A stretch of 48,801 bases of DNA from Promethearchaeota archaeon (GCA_019058365.1 JAHPZE010000031.1:1-48801); one strand, 5' to 3'; numbered from the stretch's first letter, positions 27,001 to 36,470 are shown. Translations and numbers: made by a program. Notes: a model not told the origin generated them from the letters alone.

Positions 27001-28122
27001 TTACTTTTCAAAAATTTCTTTATCTAAACTTGAGAGCCTTTCACAACCGGTACTAGTTATTCTATAACAGTCTTCGATACCTACTAATCCCTGACCTCTA
27101 ACATTTTGCCATGCTTCTACATCTAATACCATGTTTTCCTTTATAGGTCCATCATAGTTATGCCCTGGGCCAAAAACATGTGTTTCTTCAGTTTCTAATC
27201 CTATACTGTGACCAATTATACTACAGAATCCCTTTCCTAGCTGTTTGTAATAATTATAAGCATTATTATATAGTTCTTTTGGATCAGCTCCCGGTTTAAG
27301 ATTATCTAAGCAAAATTCTTGAACTTTTATCATATTTTCCATTGCTTTCACACCTTTTTCAGGAGCCTGTCCAACAACAGCATCTCGACTAACATCTGAA
27401 ACATAACCCTTCCAAACCGCACCAAAATCAAATCTAATCATGTCACCCTGATTCACAATGGTTCCAACACCGGGTGCTTCTGGATCTGAATCCCCAATAT
27501 TCATAGTTAAATGATCCCAACCTTCAGCTCCTTCTTTAACGATTGTACTTCGTGCAATTTGAAGTAACTCATTATCTGATTTTCCTTCTTTTAAAGATTC
27601 AATGCAATTCAGAATAGCCTTTTCAGCAATTTGAGTTGACTTTCTAATTCTGTTTATTTCTTCCTCTGATTTAATTAATCGCATTTCTAAAAATGCATTA
27701 TCTCCATCAACAAAAAAAGCATCTGGAAATTCTTTTCGGAGAAATTCTGATTGATATCTAGGCATTAGAGTCTCAATGCCAATTTTTTTATTTTTTAAAC
27801 CAAAATCCTCAAGTTTTTCTCCTAATAATTTCAAGCCACCATTGGGAGAGCCAACACGTTCATAATTCTTTACCCACGAAAACTTTTCAACACTGTCATA
27901 CAAGGCCCATACTAATAAAAACACTTCTCCATCATTTGTTATTATTGAAAAACTAGGATATTGATTATACAAAACAAATAGTATTGGATTAGGGGCAACA
28001 TGAAGTGTAGGAATCCCAGTTGTATAAAAAACATTAACTGGCGTAGTAGCAATTAAAGCATCAAGATTAAACATTTCGAGAAGTTCAATCGCTCTTTTTT
28101 TATTATATCCTATTGGTTCCAT
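27001..28122 (-). CDS. M24-family metallohydrolase (Xaa-Pro peptidase/creatinase-like), copy 2
   Basis: 373 aa, paralogue of 18993-20117 over the full length, including the N-terminal NVFYxxGxPTLHVAPNPI segment. Metal ligands intact: FDFGAVWKGYVSD (two Asp), IIGHSIGLE (His), LDVEAW (Glu) and GIEDCYRIT (Glu). It is the third gene of the minus-strand run DMT, PIG-L, M24 that mirrors module copy 1. Substrate unknown. Confidence 0.88.
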   Translation of the reverse strand: MEPIGYNKKRAIELLEMFNLDALIATTPVNVFYTTGIPTLHVAPNPILFVLYNQYPSFSIITNDGEVFLLVWALYDSVEKFSWVKNYERVGSPNGGLKLLGEKLEDFGLKNKKIGIETLMPRYQSEFLRKEFPDAFFVDGDNAFLEMRLIKSEEEINRIRKSTQIAEKAILNCIESLKEGKSDNELLQIARSTIVKEGAEGWDHLTMNIGDSDPEAPGVGTIVNQGDMIRFDFGAVWKGYVSDVSRDAVVGQAPEKGVKAMENMIKVQEFCLDNLKPGADPKELYNNAYNYYKQLGKGFCSIIGHSIGLETEETHVFGPGHNYDGPIKENMVLDVEAWQNVRGQGLVGIEDCYRITSTGCERLSSLDKEIFEK

Positions 28123-28196
28123 TTTATATCTATTGATCTCGTTTTATATCTTTAAACAATTTAATATATCTTCGTTTTATAATATTATTTTTTTCC

Positions 28197-28985
28197 TTAA
28201 TTCTCTTTAAGCTTTAAAAGGATTTCTTGAGGATATTTTGCTTTAGTCCAAGGAAGATTAGAAAAAAAATGGGTAAAAATTCGCACGATAAGTGTTGGTT
28301 TATTCTTCTGTAAATTTTTCTCATTGAAATATACACGTCGATATGGTTCAGCATATTTCCATCCATGGAGTTTTCTTCCTGCGAACCTGTTAAATAGTCG
28401 GTATGGGAGCATAGTATACCTTAAAAGCCATTGTTGTGTTTTATGGCACTCAATCAATTTATATGTTAACGTTTTGATATCCTTTTTTTTAAAGCCAAAA
28501 AAGAAATTTGGATGCATAGAAGTATAGAAATAAAGGATTGGGGTGAAGTTAATTAATTTCTTATAGATGATATAAAATATTGCTCTTCCCGTGTTTATAT
28601 GATCCATATGATAATACCACGAATAGATTGCTTCTGGAACAATAATTATATTTGGTCTTTCTTTTTTAAGATAATCAGCAACCCTATTTACAAAATCTTT
28701 ATTGAAAGGTATAAATCCGTCAATATATCCAAAGAAATCTATATTATCAGGGGATATCCCATGAATTTTCTCTGCGTTAAATAATTCTCGCGTTCTAATT
28801 TTTGCCAACAATTCTCCTTTAAATTTATCATATTGAGGTCCTGGAAGCCCAAATTCTCCTTTTGTGATTGATGCTATTTTAATAATGTAATTTTTTTTAG
28901 TTTTAGTAGCAAGATAATGCATTAAATGTCCGCACTTGTGTTCTAAATCATCAGGATGAGCTTGAAAGAATATGATTTTGGTCAT
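28197..28985 (-). CDS. PIG-L/LmbE-family deacetylase, copy 2
   Basis: 262 aa, paralogue of 17526-18344. HPDD is present near residue 10 and the third-ligand region reads YYHMDHINTGRA, so the zinc site is complete. FQAHPDDLEHKCGHLMHYL aligns closely with copy 1. The C-terminal lysine-rich tail is shorter. Located 23 nt downstream of the DMT copy 2 gene, same strand, repeating the DMT/PIG-L pairing. Confidence 0.85.
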   Translation of the reverse strand: MTKIIFFQAHPDDLEHKCGHLMHYLATKTKKNYIIKIASITKGEFGLPGPQYDKFKGELLAKIRTRELFNAEKIHGISPDNIDFFGYIDGFIPFNKDFVNRVADYLKKERPNIIIVPEAIYSWYYHMDHINTGRAIFYIIYKKLINFTPILYFYTSMHPNFFFGFKKKDIKTLTYKLIECHKTQQWLLRYTMLPYRLFNRFAGRKLHGWKYAEPYRRVYFNEKNLQKNKPTLIVRIFTHFFSNLPWTKAKYPQEILLKLKEN

Positions 28986-29008
28986 AATAAAATAAAAAAT
29001 TAAATAAA

Positions 29009-29899
29009 TTATTTTATCTCTTCCAATAGAGCTGATCTTTTTCCTAATAGGAAAGAACTGATTATAATTAGACTTAATCCAATAATTAAATAGTAAATAG
29101 AAAAGATACTCGGTGGTGTTAATAGAAATATTAGAAAATATATTACGATTGGGGCAATTAATGTAGGAACTTGTTGTATAGGAACCAAGTTACTTGCTTG
29201 GCCAACTGTAAATGACTTTTGAATTGTCATGACCCCTAAGACATTAGATAAAATTAGAATAATGCAAGAAATAATAAATATGAGTAATTCTCCTAAATCA
29301 AAAGTACCACTTAATATCTTAGCTATAACTCCTATAAGTGGGCTTACCCAAAAATTTGAGAGTACAAATAATAATCCAGATAATGTTGCTAATAAAATCC
29401 CCTTGAATCTTTTACTTTCCCGCTGTAAGATATAACATATAAAGGAGAATAATATAACAACTAATGTAAAAATAATAATCCTAATAAGAAATGAGATCTC
29501 CACTAAATTTGTATGTGCAATATCAATTGATAATTCACTTATTCCTAATAGAAAAAATGCTAATATCATTAGAAAAATTCCTATAAATTCTGCTTTATTT
29601 AAAGTTTCTCCCACAATCTTTAAAGAACCTATTGCTAATACAATTAACCCTGAAGCCATAAATCCAGGAATTAGTGCAGGACCAATGAATAATTGGGCTA
29701 TCATGTAAAAAATAGCTCCTAATCCGTATTGTAAAATAAGACCACTTAGCCATAATCTTTTTTTAACTAAGCTTCTAAAAAATTTTGCTTCATCGGGGAG
29801 AGCATTTATTACCTTCTTTTGGAAAACAGTGCCAAGATTATTTGATAATCCAGATGAAATTGCTAATGAAACACCTAACCAATAGAAATTAACAGCCAT
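29009..29899 (-). CDS. DMT-superfamily (NIPA/EamA-like) membrane transporter, copy 2
   Basis: 296 aa, the same length as copy 1 (16625-17515) and alignable end to end: LSNNLGTVFQKKVIN, FIGPALIPGFMASGL, LVPIQQVPTLIAPIV. Nine to ten hydrophobic helices. It heads the minus-strand run of module copy 2 and is divergent from the fucose-isomerase-like gene, with promoters in the 139-bp gap. Substrate unknown. Confidence 0.8.
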   Translation of the reverse strand: MAVNFYWLGVSLAISSGLSNNLGTVFQKKVINALPDEAKFFRSLVKKRLWLSGLILQYGLGAIFYMIAQLFIGPALIPGFMASGLIVLAIGSLKIVGETLNKAEFIGIFLMILAFFLLGISELSIDIAHTNLVEISFLIRIIIFTLVVILFSFICYILQRESKRFKGILLATLSGLLFVLSNFWVSPLIGVIAKILSGTFDLGELLIFIISCIILILSNVLGVMTIQKSFTVGQASNLVPIQQVPTLIAPIVIYFLIFLLTPPSIFSIYYLIIGLSLIIISSFLLGKRSALLEEIK

Positions 29900-30038
29900 T
29901 TTTATTTATGTTGCTTTTCTCACCAAAAATCAATTTGAATATTTTATTTTATGTTTTTAACGTTTAAAAAATTATAAGTTTTAAATTCTTCTTTAAAAAA
30001 GATATAATTTAATATAGAATAAGATAAGGAATAAGAAT

Positions 30039-31535
30039 ATGACTTTGAATAAAATAAAAATTCAGGTTATTTTTATTGGTAAACCACAATGGGAAGCTGG
30101 ATGGCCCTATTTAGGTTATGACAACTTTAAGCTAATAGATGAGATTAAGATACGTTTAATTAAGAAGTTTCCAATTGTTGCATTTAACTGGGGAACGATG
30201 ATTACTTCATATGATAAAGTTTTAATCGATAATATTAAAGAAAATATACTAAAAGCAGATGGGATGATTATCTTTACAATAGGTCATTATGGAGATCCTG
30301 GAATAGTTCAAGCGGGAATTGAATTTATCGAATGTGAAAAACCAGTTATTCTTGCTAATTTTATTTATGGAGGAGATCATACATTCACCAAAATCTATTC
30401 GAATATTAAAGATAAAAATTATCAAGTATTTCCATTATCTTCACAAAAGATTGAAGATTTTGAAAAAGCAATTGAAATAATGATTAGTTTGCTACGTATA
30501 AGGGGAACGAGAGTTTTGGTGTATGCAAGTGATGTAATAAAAATGAATTGGGATGTAATATTAGGTCTATTTAATCCAGAACGTAAAAAAATATTAAAAG
30601 ATCATCCAGAATTTCTTGAACAAGTTGGAAAAATGAGTGGTGATAAAGAATTTGAATTTTTTACAGATACAGTTGGTGAAGATCAAGCACATCAATGGAG
30701 AATGGATGAAATAAAATATAAAGAAAATTTGAAGGAAATATTTGGTATCGATATGATAAGAGGAGATCCAGATGAGATTCTGGAGTACTATTCAAATGCA
30801 AATGAGGGAGAAGCTAAAAAGGTTGCCGATAAATGGACTAGCAATGCATTAAAAGTAGATCCTTCTGAAAAGACAATTCTGAATTCTGCAAAATTATATA
30901 TCGCTTTTAAAAAAATATTGGAAGATAAAGGTGTTGATATTTTTACTCCTGATTGTGGAACCTTCTTATTGACGGGATTATTACCTGCTTATCCGTGTAT
31001 GGCTTTTTTAGAATTAAGTAATGAAGGGAAATATGGTATATGTGAATCTGATATGGATTCAACTGTGAGTTTCCTTTTTGGTCTCTATTTAACAAATCGT
31101 CAGGGTTTTGTATCTAACCATACTTTTGATATAGCAAATCAACAAATTACATATATGCACTGTGTTGCGCCAAATAAACTTTATGGAGTTAATGGTCCAT
31201 CAACTCCTTATGAAATTGTATTTCATGGTGAAACCCATTATTTAGGTGCCTCTCCTTGTGTTAAATTTCCAATCGGTGAAAATGTTACAACTATAAAAAT
31301 AAGTGTTTTTAAGAAGAAAATATCAATTAGACAAGGAAGAATTATTGATAATGTCGTTGATGAAAAAGGATGCGTATCAAAAATGTTAGTAAAGAGCAAT
31401 GTAGAAAAAATTATGAAAAATTATGATTGGGAATCCTTCGGATGGCATAGAGTTACTTTTATTGGAGATTGGAAAGAGATTTTCATAATTGGAGCCAAAA
31501 TTTTAGGATTAGAAATTATCGAAGATGATCAATAA
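30039..31535 (+). CDS. L-fucose/L-arabinose isomerase-like protein
   Basis: 498 aa. The fold and motif order resemble fucose-isomerase-type enzymes: N-terminal IFIGKPQWEAGWPY region, mid-protein FTIGHYGDPG, and the metal-site region CESDMDSTVSFLFG followed by HTFDIANQQITYMHC, supplying candidate Glu, Asp and His ligands. These enzymes interconvert aldoses and ketoses with Mn2+. The sequence is divergent enough that substrate and even isomerase activity are uncertain. Leader AAGGAATAAG. It is followed by the sugar symporter gene on the same strand. Confidence 0.75.
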   Translation: MTLNKIKIQVIFIGKPQWEAGWPYLGYDNFKLIDEIKIRLIKKFPIVAFNWGTMITSYDKVLIDNIKENILKADGMIIFTIGHYGDPGIVQAGIEFIECEKPVILANFIYGGDHTFTKIYSNIKDKNYQVFPLSSQKIEDFEKAIEIMISLLRIRGTRVLVYASDVIKMNWDVILGLFNPERKKILKDHPEFLEQVGKMSGDKEFEFFTDTVGEDQAHQWRMDEIKYKENLKEIFGIDMIRGDPDEILEYYSNANEGEAKKVADKWTSNALKVDPSEKTILNSAKLYIAFKKILEDKGVDIFTPDCGTFLLTGLLPAYPCMAFLELSNEGKYGICESDMDSTVSFLFGLYLTNRQGFVSNHTFDIANQQITYMHCVAPNKLYGVNGPSTPYEIVFHGETHYLGASPCVKFPIGENVTTIKISVFKKKISIRQGRIIDNVVDEKGCVSKMLVKSNVEKIMKNYDWESFGWHRVTFIGDWKEIFIIGAKILGLEIIEDDQ

Positions 31536-31646
31536 TTTTATTCAGAAGAAAATTAAATTATTTTATTTAAATAAGTTTATTAATATCTTCAAATAAATTT
31601 TAAAATAAGATTTTTATAAATTTTTTAAAATTAAAGAGGGATTAAA

Positions 31647-33023
31647 ATTAGTGAAATTAGAAAGAATAACAATGATAAAGTACATTCACTTAGAGGTCGT
31701 CTTTTATATTCTTTAGGAGCTATACCATCAGCACTTCCTTACAATATGGTTTCTGCTTTTTTTGTATTCTTTTATGTTACAGTTAGACATCTTGATTTTA
31801 CTCTTTCAGGTTGGATATGGGTAATATATGGAATTTGGAATGCAATAAATGATCCTATTATAGGCTTTTATATGGATAAAAAAAAAACTAAGTGGGGTCG
31901 TCGTGTTCCATATATAGTAATTGGAACGATTCCTTTCACGATTGGATTTATATTTCTCTGGTGGGTACCTTATTCAAGTTCAGAACAAATTTTTATATTT
32001 CTGCATGCCCTTCTTATGCTATTTCTATTCGATCTTGGATTTACGCTATGTATGACGGGGTGGTCAGCTCTATATACTGAAATGTATGAAGAACAAGGAG
32101 AAAGAGCAACTGTAGTAGCAATAAAAGATACTATCGCCTTTATTTCATCATTTATTGGAATTATAATTCCTCCAATGATTGCAAAAGCAATTGGATGGGA
32201 ATTGACAGGTCTTATATTGGGGCTCACAATTCCAGTAACAATGTTACTTTCTCTTCGCGGATCAAAAGAAAGAGAGGAATATCAAATTGACGAACCATTA
32301 CCAGTATTTACCGCTATTAAAGAGACTCTAAAAAATAAACCATTTATAATAATTACTTTAACTTACACTTTGCTTGACTTTTGTTTTGGATTAACTATAA
32401 TGGTTCTTCCATTATATGCCAAATTTATTCTTGGAGTAGATGAAGGATTAGTAGGTGTTGCTGCTGCAGGAGTAGCAATAGGAATCCTTATAAGCATACC
32501 TTTTTGGAGGTATATATATGCTAAAAAGGGACCAAAATACGGACTACTCCTTGCAATGATTATATTTTCTTTAGGAATATGGCCATTGTTTCTTATAAAT
32601 GATTTTATTATACTAATCGTTGTTACAATTTTTCCTGGATTCGGAGCTGCCGGTATGCTTATGACTGAACCTGCTATTAGTACAGCAATAGATTATGATG
32701 AATTAAAAACTAATAAAAGACGAGAAGCGTCATACAATGGAATTTTAACATTAATTGCTAGATTATCATTGGTTTTTTCAGGAATAACTTTAATAATTGT
32801 AGGACTTTTAACAGGTTTTGACTCAAACGCAGAGACCCAATCACCAACCGCACTTTTAGGTTTAAGAACATTAGTAGGATTCGTGCCTCTTCTTGGAGCG
32901 TTGTTAGGATTGTTGGTTTTTGTATTCTTCCCGATTAATCATGAAATTTTCATTGAGCAACAACAACAATTAAAAATTTTACATCAAGAGAGAATAGAGA
33001 GATTAGAAAAAGAAAAGATTTAA
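31647..33023 (+). CDS. GPH-family sugar:cation symporter, probable AUU start
   Basis: 458 aa from the start proposed here; 12 hydrophobic helices expected. The first ATG (31746) would cut into helix 1. The frame upstream encodes LRGRLLYSLGAIPSALPYNM, the typical start of GPH/MFS_2 symporters. There is no ATG, GTG or TTG between TAA (31632-31634) and that segment; GAGGG (31636-31640) is followed after 6 nt by ATT at 31647. Family motifs: NAINDPIIGFYMDKKKTKWGRR. It ends in a Gln/Lys-rich tail and a long T run. Probably imports the sugar or glycoside used by neighbouring enzymes. Confidence 0.85.
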   Translation: MSEIRKNNNDKVHSLRGRLLYSLGAIPSALPYNMVSAFFVFFYVTVRHLDFTLSGWIWVIYGIWNAINDPIIGFYMDKKKTKWGRRVPYIVIGTIPFTIGFIFLWWVPYSSSEQIFIFLHALLMLFLFDLGFTLCMTGWSALYTEMYEEQGERATVVAIKDTIAFISSFIGIIIPPMIAKAIGWELTGLILGLTIPVTMLLSLRGSKEREEYQIDEPLPVFTAIKETLKNKPFIIITLTYTLLDFCFGLTIMVLPLYAKFILGVDEGLVGVAAAGVAIGILISIPFWRYIYAKKGPKYGLLLAMIIFSLGIWPLFLINDFIILIVVTIFPGFGAAGMLMTEPAISTAIDYDELKTNKRREASYNGILTLIARLSLVFSGITLIIVGLLTGFDSNAETQSPTALLGLRTLVGFVPLLGALLGLLVFVFFPINHEIFIEQQQQLKILHQERIERLEKEKI

Positions 33024-33036
33024 TCTCTTACTCTAA

Positions 33037-33047
33037 TTTTTTTTTTT
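33037..33047 (+). terminator. Poly-T terminator after symporter gene
   Basis: Uninterrupted run of 11 T starting 14 nt after the symporter stop codon, a strong stemless archaeal terminator. Confidence 0.6.
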
Positions 33048-33094
33048 AATATAAAGAGTTTTCATAATATAAACGCAATAGAAATGATTATATA

Positions 33095-33937
33095 ATGGAA
33101 TGTGATCTTGAAAATATAAAAATTTATTATGAAATTTATGGCGAAGGACATCCAATTCTTATGATTCATGGATTTTCACCGGATCACCGTCTAATGAAGG
33201 GATGTATGGAACCTATTTTTCAAAAAAGAGATTATTATAGTCGTATTTATTTTGATTTACCAGGAATGGGGAAAACTGCAGGACCAGAATGGTTAAAAAA
33301 TTCAGATCAAATGCTCAATATTGTTTTAGAATTTATTGATAAGATTATTCCTAAGCAAAAATTCATAATTGCAAGTGAATCTTATGGATGTTATTTAGCA
33401 AGAGGTCTTCTTTTAAAAAGATCTAAATTTATCGATGGTGTCTTATTTCTTTGTCCTCTTATAATACCTCAACAAAAAAGACGAGATTTACCTAAAGATT
33501 TTAACATTTTAATAAAGGATTCTGAATTAATTTCTAGTTTAAGTCCTTCTGATGCTGAAGAATTAGAAAATTCTTTAGTGATCCAGAGTAGAGATATTTG
33601 GGAGAGATATCGAGATGAAGTCCTTTCTGGTTTGAAAATTGCTGATCATAATTTTCTGGAGAAAATATTTCCAGCTAATTATGAATTTTCTTTCGAAATA
33701 GATCACCTTATACAATTATATGATAAACCAACATTATTTCTTTTGGGGAGGCAAGATGTATCCGTTGGATATCGTGATGCTTGGAGAATTATTGAAAATT
33801 ATCCAAGCGCTACTTTTGCTATTCTTGATCAAGCAGGTCATAATCTACAAATTGAAAAAGCAAATTTGTTTAACTCTTTAGTTAACGATTGGTTAGATAG
33901 AGTGGAATATCACATTTCTTTAAAGAATAGAGAATGA
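33095..33937 (+). CDS. Alpha/beta hydrolase
   Basis: 280 aa. HGFSPD oxyanion region (25-30); nucleophile elbow SESYG with Ser96 (Ser instead of the usual first Gly); Asp in LLGRQDVSVGY and His in DQAGHNLQIE complete a triad. Closest in style to prolyl-iminopeptidase or esterase-type small hydrolases. Its last 18 nt overlap the tail of the GH172 gene on the other strand. Substrate unknown; an ester or lactone formed in sugar oxidation is possible. Confidence 0.85.
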   Translation: MECDLENIKIYYEIYGEGHPILMIHGFSPDHRLMKGCMEPIFQKRDYYSRIYFDLPGMGKTAGPEWLKNSDQMLNIVLEFIDKIIPKQKFIIASESYGCYLARGLLLKRSKFIDGVLFLCPLIIPQQKRRDLPKDFNILIKDSELISSLSPSDAEELENSLVIQSRDIWERYRDEVLSGLKIADHNFLEKIFPANYEFSFEIDHLIQLYDKPTLFLLGRQDVSVGYRDAWRIIENYPSATFAILDQAGHNLQIEKANLFNSLVNDWLDRVEYHISLKNRE

Positions 33938-35029
33938 AGATTTATTTCTTTCAATTTTTTTTTTAATTTCTTTAGGTTCTTCTCTTGGTAATCTTTCATT
34001 AACAGGTAAGAGTAGTTTGAATTTTTTATGCGGTTCTGTTTGATACCAGTAAGCTGTAGAAGAAAAGTCATCTGAACGTTGATTTGCATGACCATGTTCA
34101 ATTTTAACTTTAATATTTTTATGAAAATAAATTGGGTCTTCAATATGATATCGATAATAAGAAATTTTTCCACTCCAACGCTCTCCACCTGGTAAGGGGA
34201 TTCCAAAATATGGTGAACAATAATATTGCGTTGGACACCATGCTCCACAGAAATAATCTTCTGTACCAGTTCCATGAAGAATTATTTCTCCATCATCAAT
34301 TTCAATATAATCATCGCCTTCACCAGGCCAGTTAAACTTATCAGTTTCAAATAAATTATGAATATCTAAATGGCATCCAACATAGTGACCCTCACCTTTA
34401 GCATCTAGTATTAGATAATCGTCCTCATGAGTACGATTTTTTTTACTAAACATTTCTGCCTTCCAATTCATCCGTTTTAATTTGTCATAATCTTGACCAT
34501 TACAAGGATTTATTCTATTCCACGAAGAATGGAACCTTCCATAACAAGAGTCGATTTCAGGAAGTTCTTCATAATCAATGTAATAATAGCAGGTTAACTC
34601 CCAATCATTGCATTCATTTTCAATTTCAATTCTAGCTTTTTTGGAAAATGGCATTGGAAAAAAGCAGTTAAATCCTTTTCCATCTTCTGGACCCATAGAT
34701 AAGGGCAAACTCCAAAAATTTACGCTCTTACTATGACCAACTCCAAAAAAATCACCTATAGGACATTCTACTGATGGATTTTTTTCATCGTCCCACCACA
34801 TTCGAATTATTACTTTTCTCAAGTAATGAAGATCTTTTGATGCGAGAGTCATCCAAATATGTTTTATAATTCCCGCACATGATAAATTACATAGTTCAAA
34901 TCTTTCTTTAATGTTAATAATTTTAAAATCAGCATTAGCCCCTGTTTGGTCATAACTAGAGATCCTCTTTCTTTTAACATTCTTTTTAATTGTTGGTAAA
35001 TTCATTAAAGAACTAAATCCAAATTCCAT
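33920..35029 (-). CDS. GH172-type (DUF2961) glycosidase
   Basis: 369 aa. DUF2961/GH172 family, known for alpha-fructofuranosidase and arabinofuranosidase activities on furanosides. Family features: LCNLSCAGIIKHIWMT, MWWDDE (78-82), GDFFGVGH, and the catalytic region with GEGDD (Glu237) and GTGTEDYF (Glu257), whose spacing fits the two family glutamates. GTGTEDYFCGAW is highly characteristic. No signal peptide. The tail of about 20 residues overlaps the end of the facing hydrolase gene. Confidence 0.85.
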   Translation of the reverse strand: MEFGFSSLMNLPTIKKNVKRKRISSYDQTGANADFKIINIKERFELCNLSCAGIIKHIWMTLASKDLHYLRKVIIRMWWDDEKNPSVECPIGDFFGVGHSKSVNFWSLPLSMGPEDGKGFNCFFPMPFSKKARIEIENECNDWELTCYYYIDYEELPEIDSCYGRFHSSWNRINPCNGQDYDKLKRMNWKAEMFSKKNRTHEDDYLILDAKGEGHYVGCHLDIHNLFETDKFNWPGEGDDYIEIDDGEIILHGTGTEDYFCGAWCPTQYYCSPYFGIPLPGGERWSGKISYYRYHIEDPIYFHKNIKVKIEHGHANQRSDDFSSTAYWYQTEPHKKFKLLLPVNERLPREEPKEIKKKIERNKSSFSIL

Positions 35030-35107
35030 CTAAATCCCTCTATCATACTTTGTTATAGTACTGAATATTCGAAATGAAATAAGTATTATTAATAGACCAA
35101 AACTGCA

Positions 35108-35524
35108 TTATTCACCTTGGATTTGCACCATAACTCTCCTATTTCTAGGTCCATCATACTCTGCAAACATTATTCCTTGCCAAGTTCCTAACATCATTCT
35201 CTTTTCATGAATTAACACATCTACTGAATGGCCCGTTAATGTACATTTGATGTGAGCATCAGAATTTCCTTCTCCATGTTTGAAAGAATATCCTAATCCC
35301 CCACCTTTAGGAACTAATTTATTTAGATAACTACTGATATCTTTAATAACAGAAGGATCTGCGTTTTCATTAATAGTTATTCCCGCAGTTGTATGTGGGA
35401 TAAAGACTCGACATACTCCTTCTTTTATATTGCTTTCTCTAATTATATTGCTGATCTCACCTGTAATATCCAATATAACCTCTCTCTCTGGAGTTTTAAC
35501 TTTAAACTCGTTAAATATAATCAT
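35108..35524 (-). CDS. YjbQ/UPF0047 family protein
   Basis: 138 aa, full length for this very conserved family. FIPHTTAGITINENADP and the C-terminal GTWQGIMFAEYDGPR block are diagnostic; conserved His residues in FKHGEGNSDAHIK and LTGHSVDV likely bind a metal. Bacterial members show weak thiamin-phosphate-synthase activity, but the physiological role is unsettled. Short leader with GGTGAT before the ATG and a TATA box about 30 nt upstream. Confidence 0.92.
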   Translation of the reverse strand: MIIFNEFKVKTPEREVILDITGEISNIIRESNIKEGVCRVFIPHTTAGITINENADPSVIKDISSYLNKLVPKGGGLGYSFKHGEGNSDAHIKCTLTGHSVDVLIHEKRMMLGTWQGIMFAEYDGPRNRRVMVQIQGE

Positions 35525-35552
35525 ATAATCACCAAAGAATACTTAATTTGTA

Positions 35553-35565
35553 AATATTTATAAAA
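35553..35565 (-). promoter_or_regulatory. TATA box for YjbQ-family gene
   Basis: On the minus strand the sequence reads TTTTATAAATATT, about 30 nt before the ATG at 35524, which implies a very short leader that still holds the GGTGAT SD. Confidence 0.45.
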
Positions 35566-35570
35566 ATTAT

Positions 35571-36338
35571 CTACCTATTAAAAGATCCATGTTTCCCTTT
35601 TCCTTGAGAGAATGCATTACTTCCTTTCAAATATTCTCCACTTGCGAGAGTTTTTAGTCCTAAGTCAAACTCATTAGCTAAAGCGTCTTTTAAGTTCATG
35701 CCAAACTGCTGGTAGGAAGATAATCTATCATTTCTCATGCAAGTTCGGGGAAATTCAGCGATCTTCTTAGCTAATTTTTCGGCTTTTTCTCTAGATCGCC
35801 CATGTGGAACTACTCTATTTGCCAAACCCCAAGAGAGAGCTTCTTCTGCAGTAACAGGCCGTCCAGTAAGAATCATATCTATAGCTCTGCTTAAACCAAT
35901 CAATCTTGGAAGTCTAACAGTGCCTCCATCAATAAGAGGTACCCCAAAACGTCTGGAAAATACTCCAAATACTGCACTTTCTTCCACTACTCTCATATCA
36001 CACCATAGCGCAAGCTCAAGCCCTCCCGCTACAGCATAACCTGAAACCGCCGCAATTACCGGTTTTGATAACATCATCCTTGAAGGCCCCATAGGACCAT
36101 CTCCTTTGGCATCTATTCGGTTCCCTCTTCCATTAGTGATTGCTTTTAAATTTGCTCCGGAACAAAATGTTCCATTAGCACCCCACAGTACAGCAACCAA
36201 AGCTTCACTATCATTCTCGAAATCTCTGAACGCATCTACTAATTCTTTAGCAGTTTGACCATCTACAGCATTTTTAACTTCAGGATTATCGATGATTATT
36301 GTATAAATGGGATATTTTATTTCCACCTTAATTGGCAT
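35571..36338 (-). CDS. Enoyl-CoA hydratase/isomerase (crotonase) family
   Basis: 255 aa crotonase fold. CoA/oxyanion-hole motifs FCSGANLKAI and GYAVAGGLELALWCDMRV are clear, then FGVFSRRFGVPLIDGGTVRLPRLIG. In that block the position usually held by the first catalytic Glu of hydratases appears to be Ser, so hydratase activity is doubtful and another crotonase reaction (isomerase, thioesterase or hydrolase) is possible. No SD seen before the ATG. The gene is divergent from 36471. Confidence 0.85.
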   Translation of the reverse strand: MPIKVEIKYPIYTIIIDNPEVKNAVDGQTAKELVDAFRDFENDSEALVAVLWGANGTFCSGANLKAITNGRGNRIDAKGDGPMGPSRMMLSKPVIAAVSGYAVAGGLELALWCDMRVVEESAVFGVFSRRFGVPLIDGGTVRLPRLIGLSRAIDMILTGRPVTAEEALSWGLANRVVPHGRSREKAEKLAKKIAEFPRTCMRNDRLSSYQQFGMNLKDALANEFDLGLKTLASGEYLKGSNAFSQGKGKHGSFNR

Positions 36339-36404
36339 AAAATAAGATAATGCGGGAAATATTAAAATTCTAGCTAATTAATACCGAAATATGTTTACAC
36401 CAAA

Positions 36405-36414
36405 TTTATAAATA
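36405..36414 (+). promoter_or_regulatory. TATA box upstream of gene at 36471
   Basis: TTTATAAATA, preceded by a purine-rich CGAAA (36384-36388) that may be part of a BRE. Distance to the ATG is 57 nt. Confidence 0.45.
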
Positions 36415-36470
36415 CTTGGTTGAAAATTAAATATTCATAACTAAAATAATAAATTTAAATTGGGTTTAAT

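Noticed and set aside
33910..34275. 121-aa open frame on the minus strand
   Set aside because: Lies in another frame inside the GH172 gene; no SD and no domain.
35737..36039. 100-aa open frame on the plus strand
   Set aside because: Antisense to the crotonase gene.
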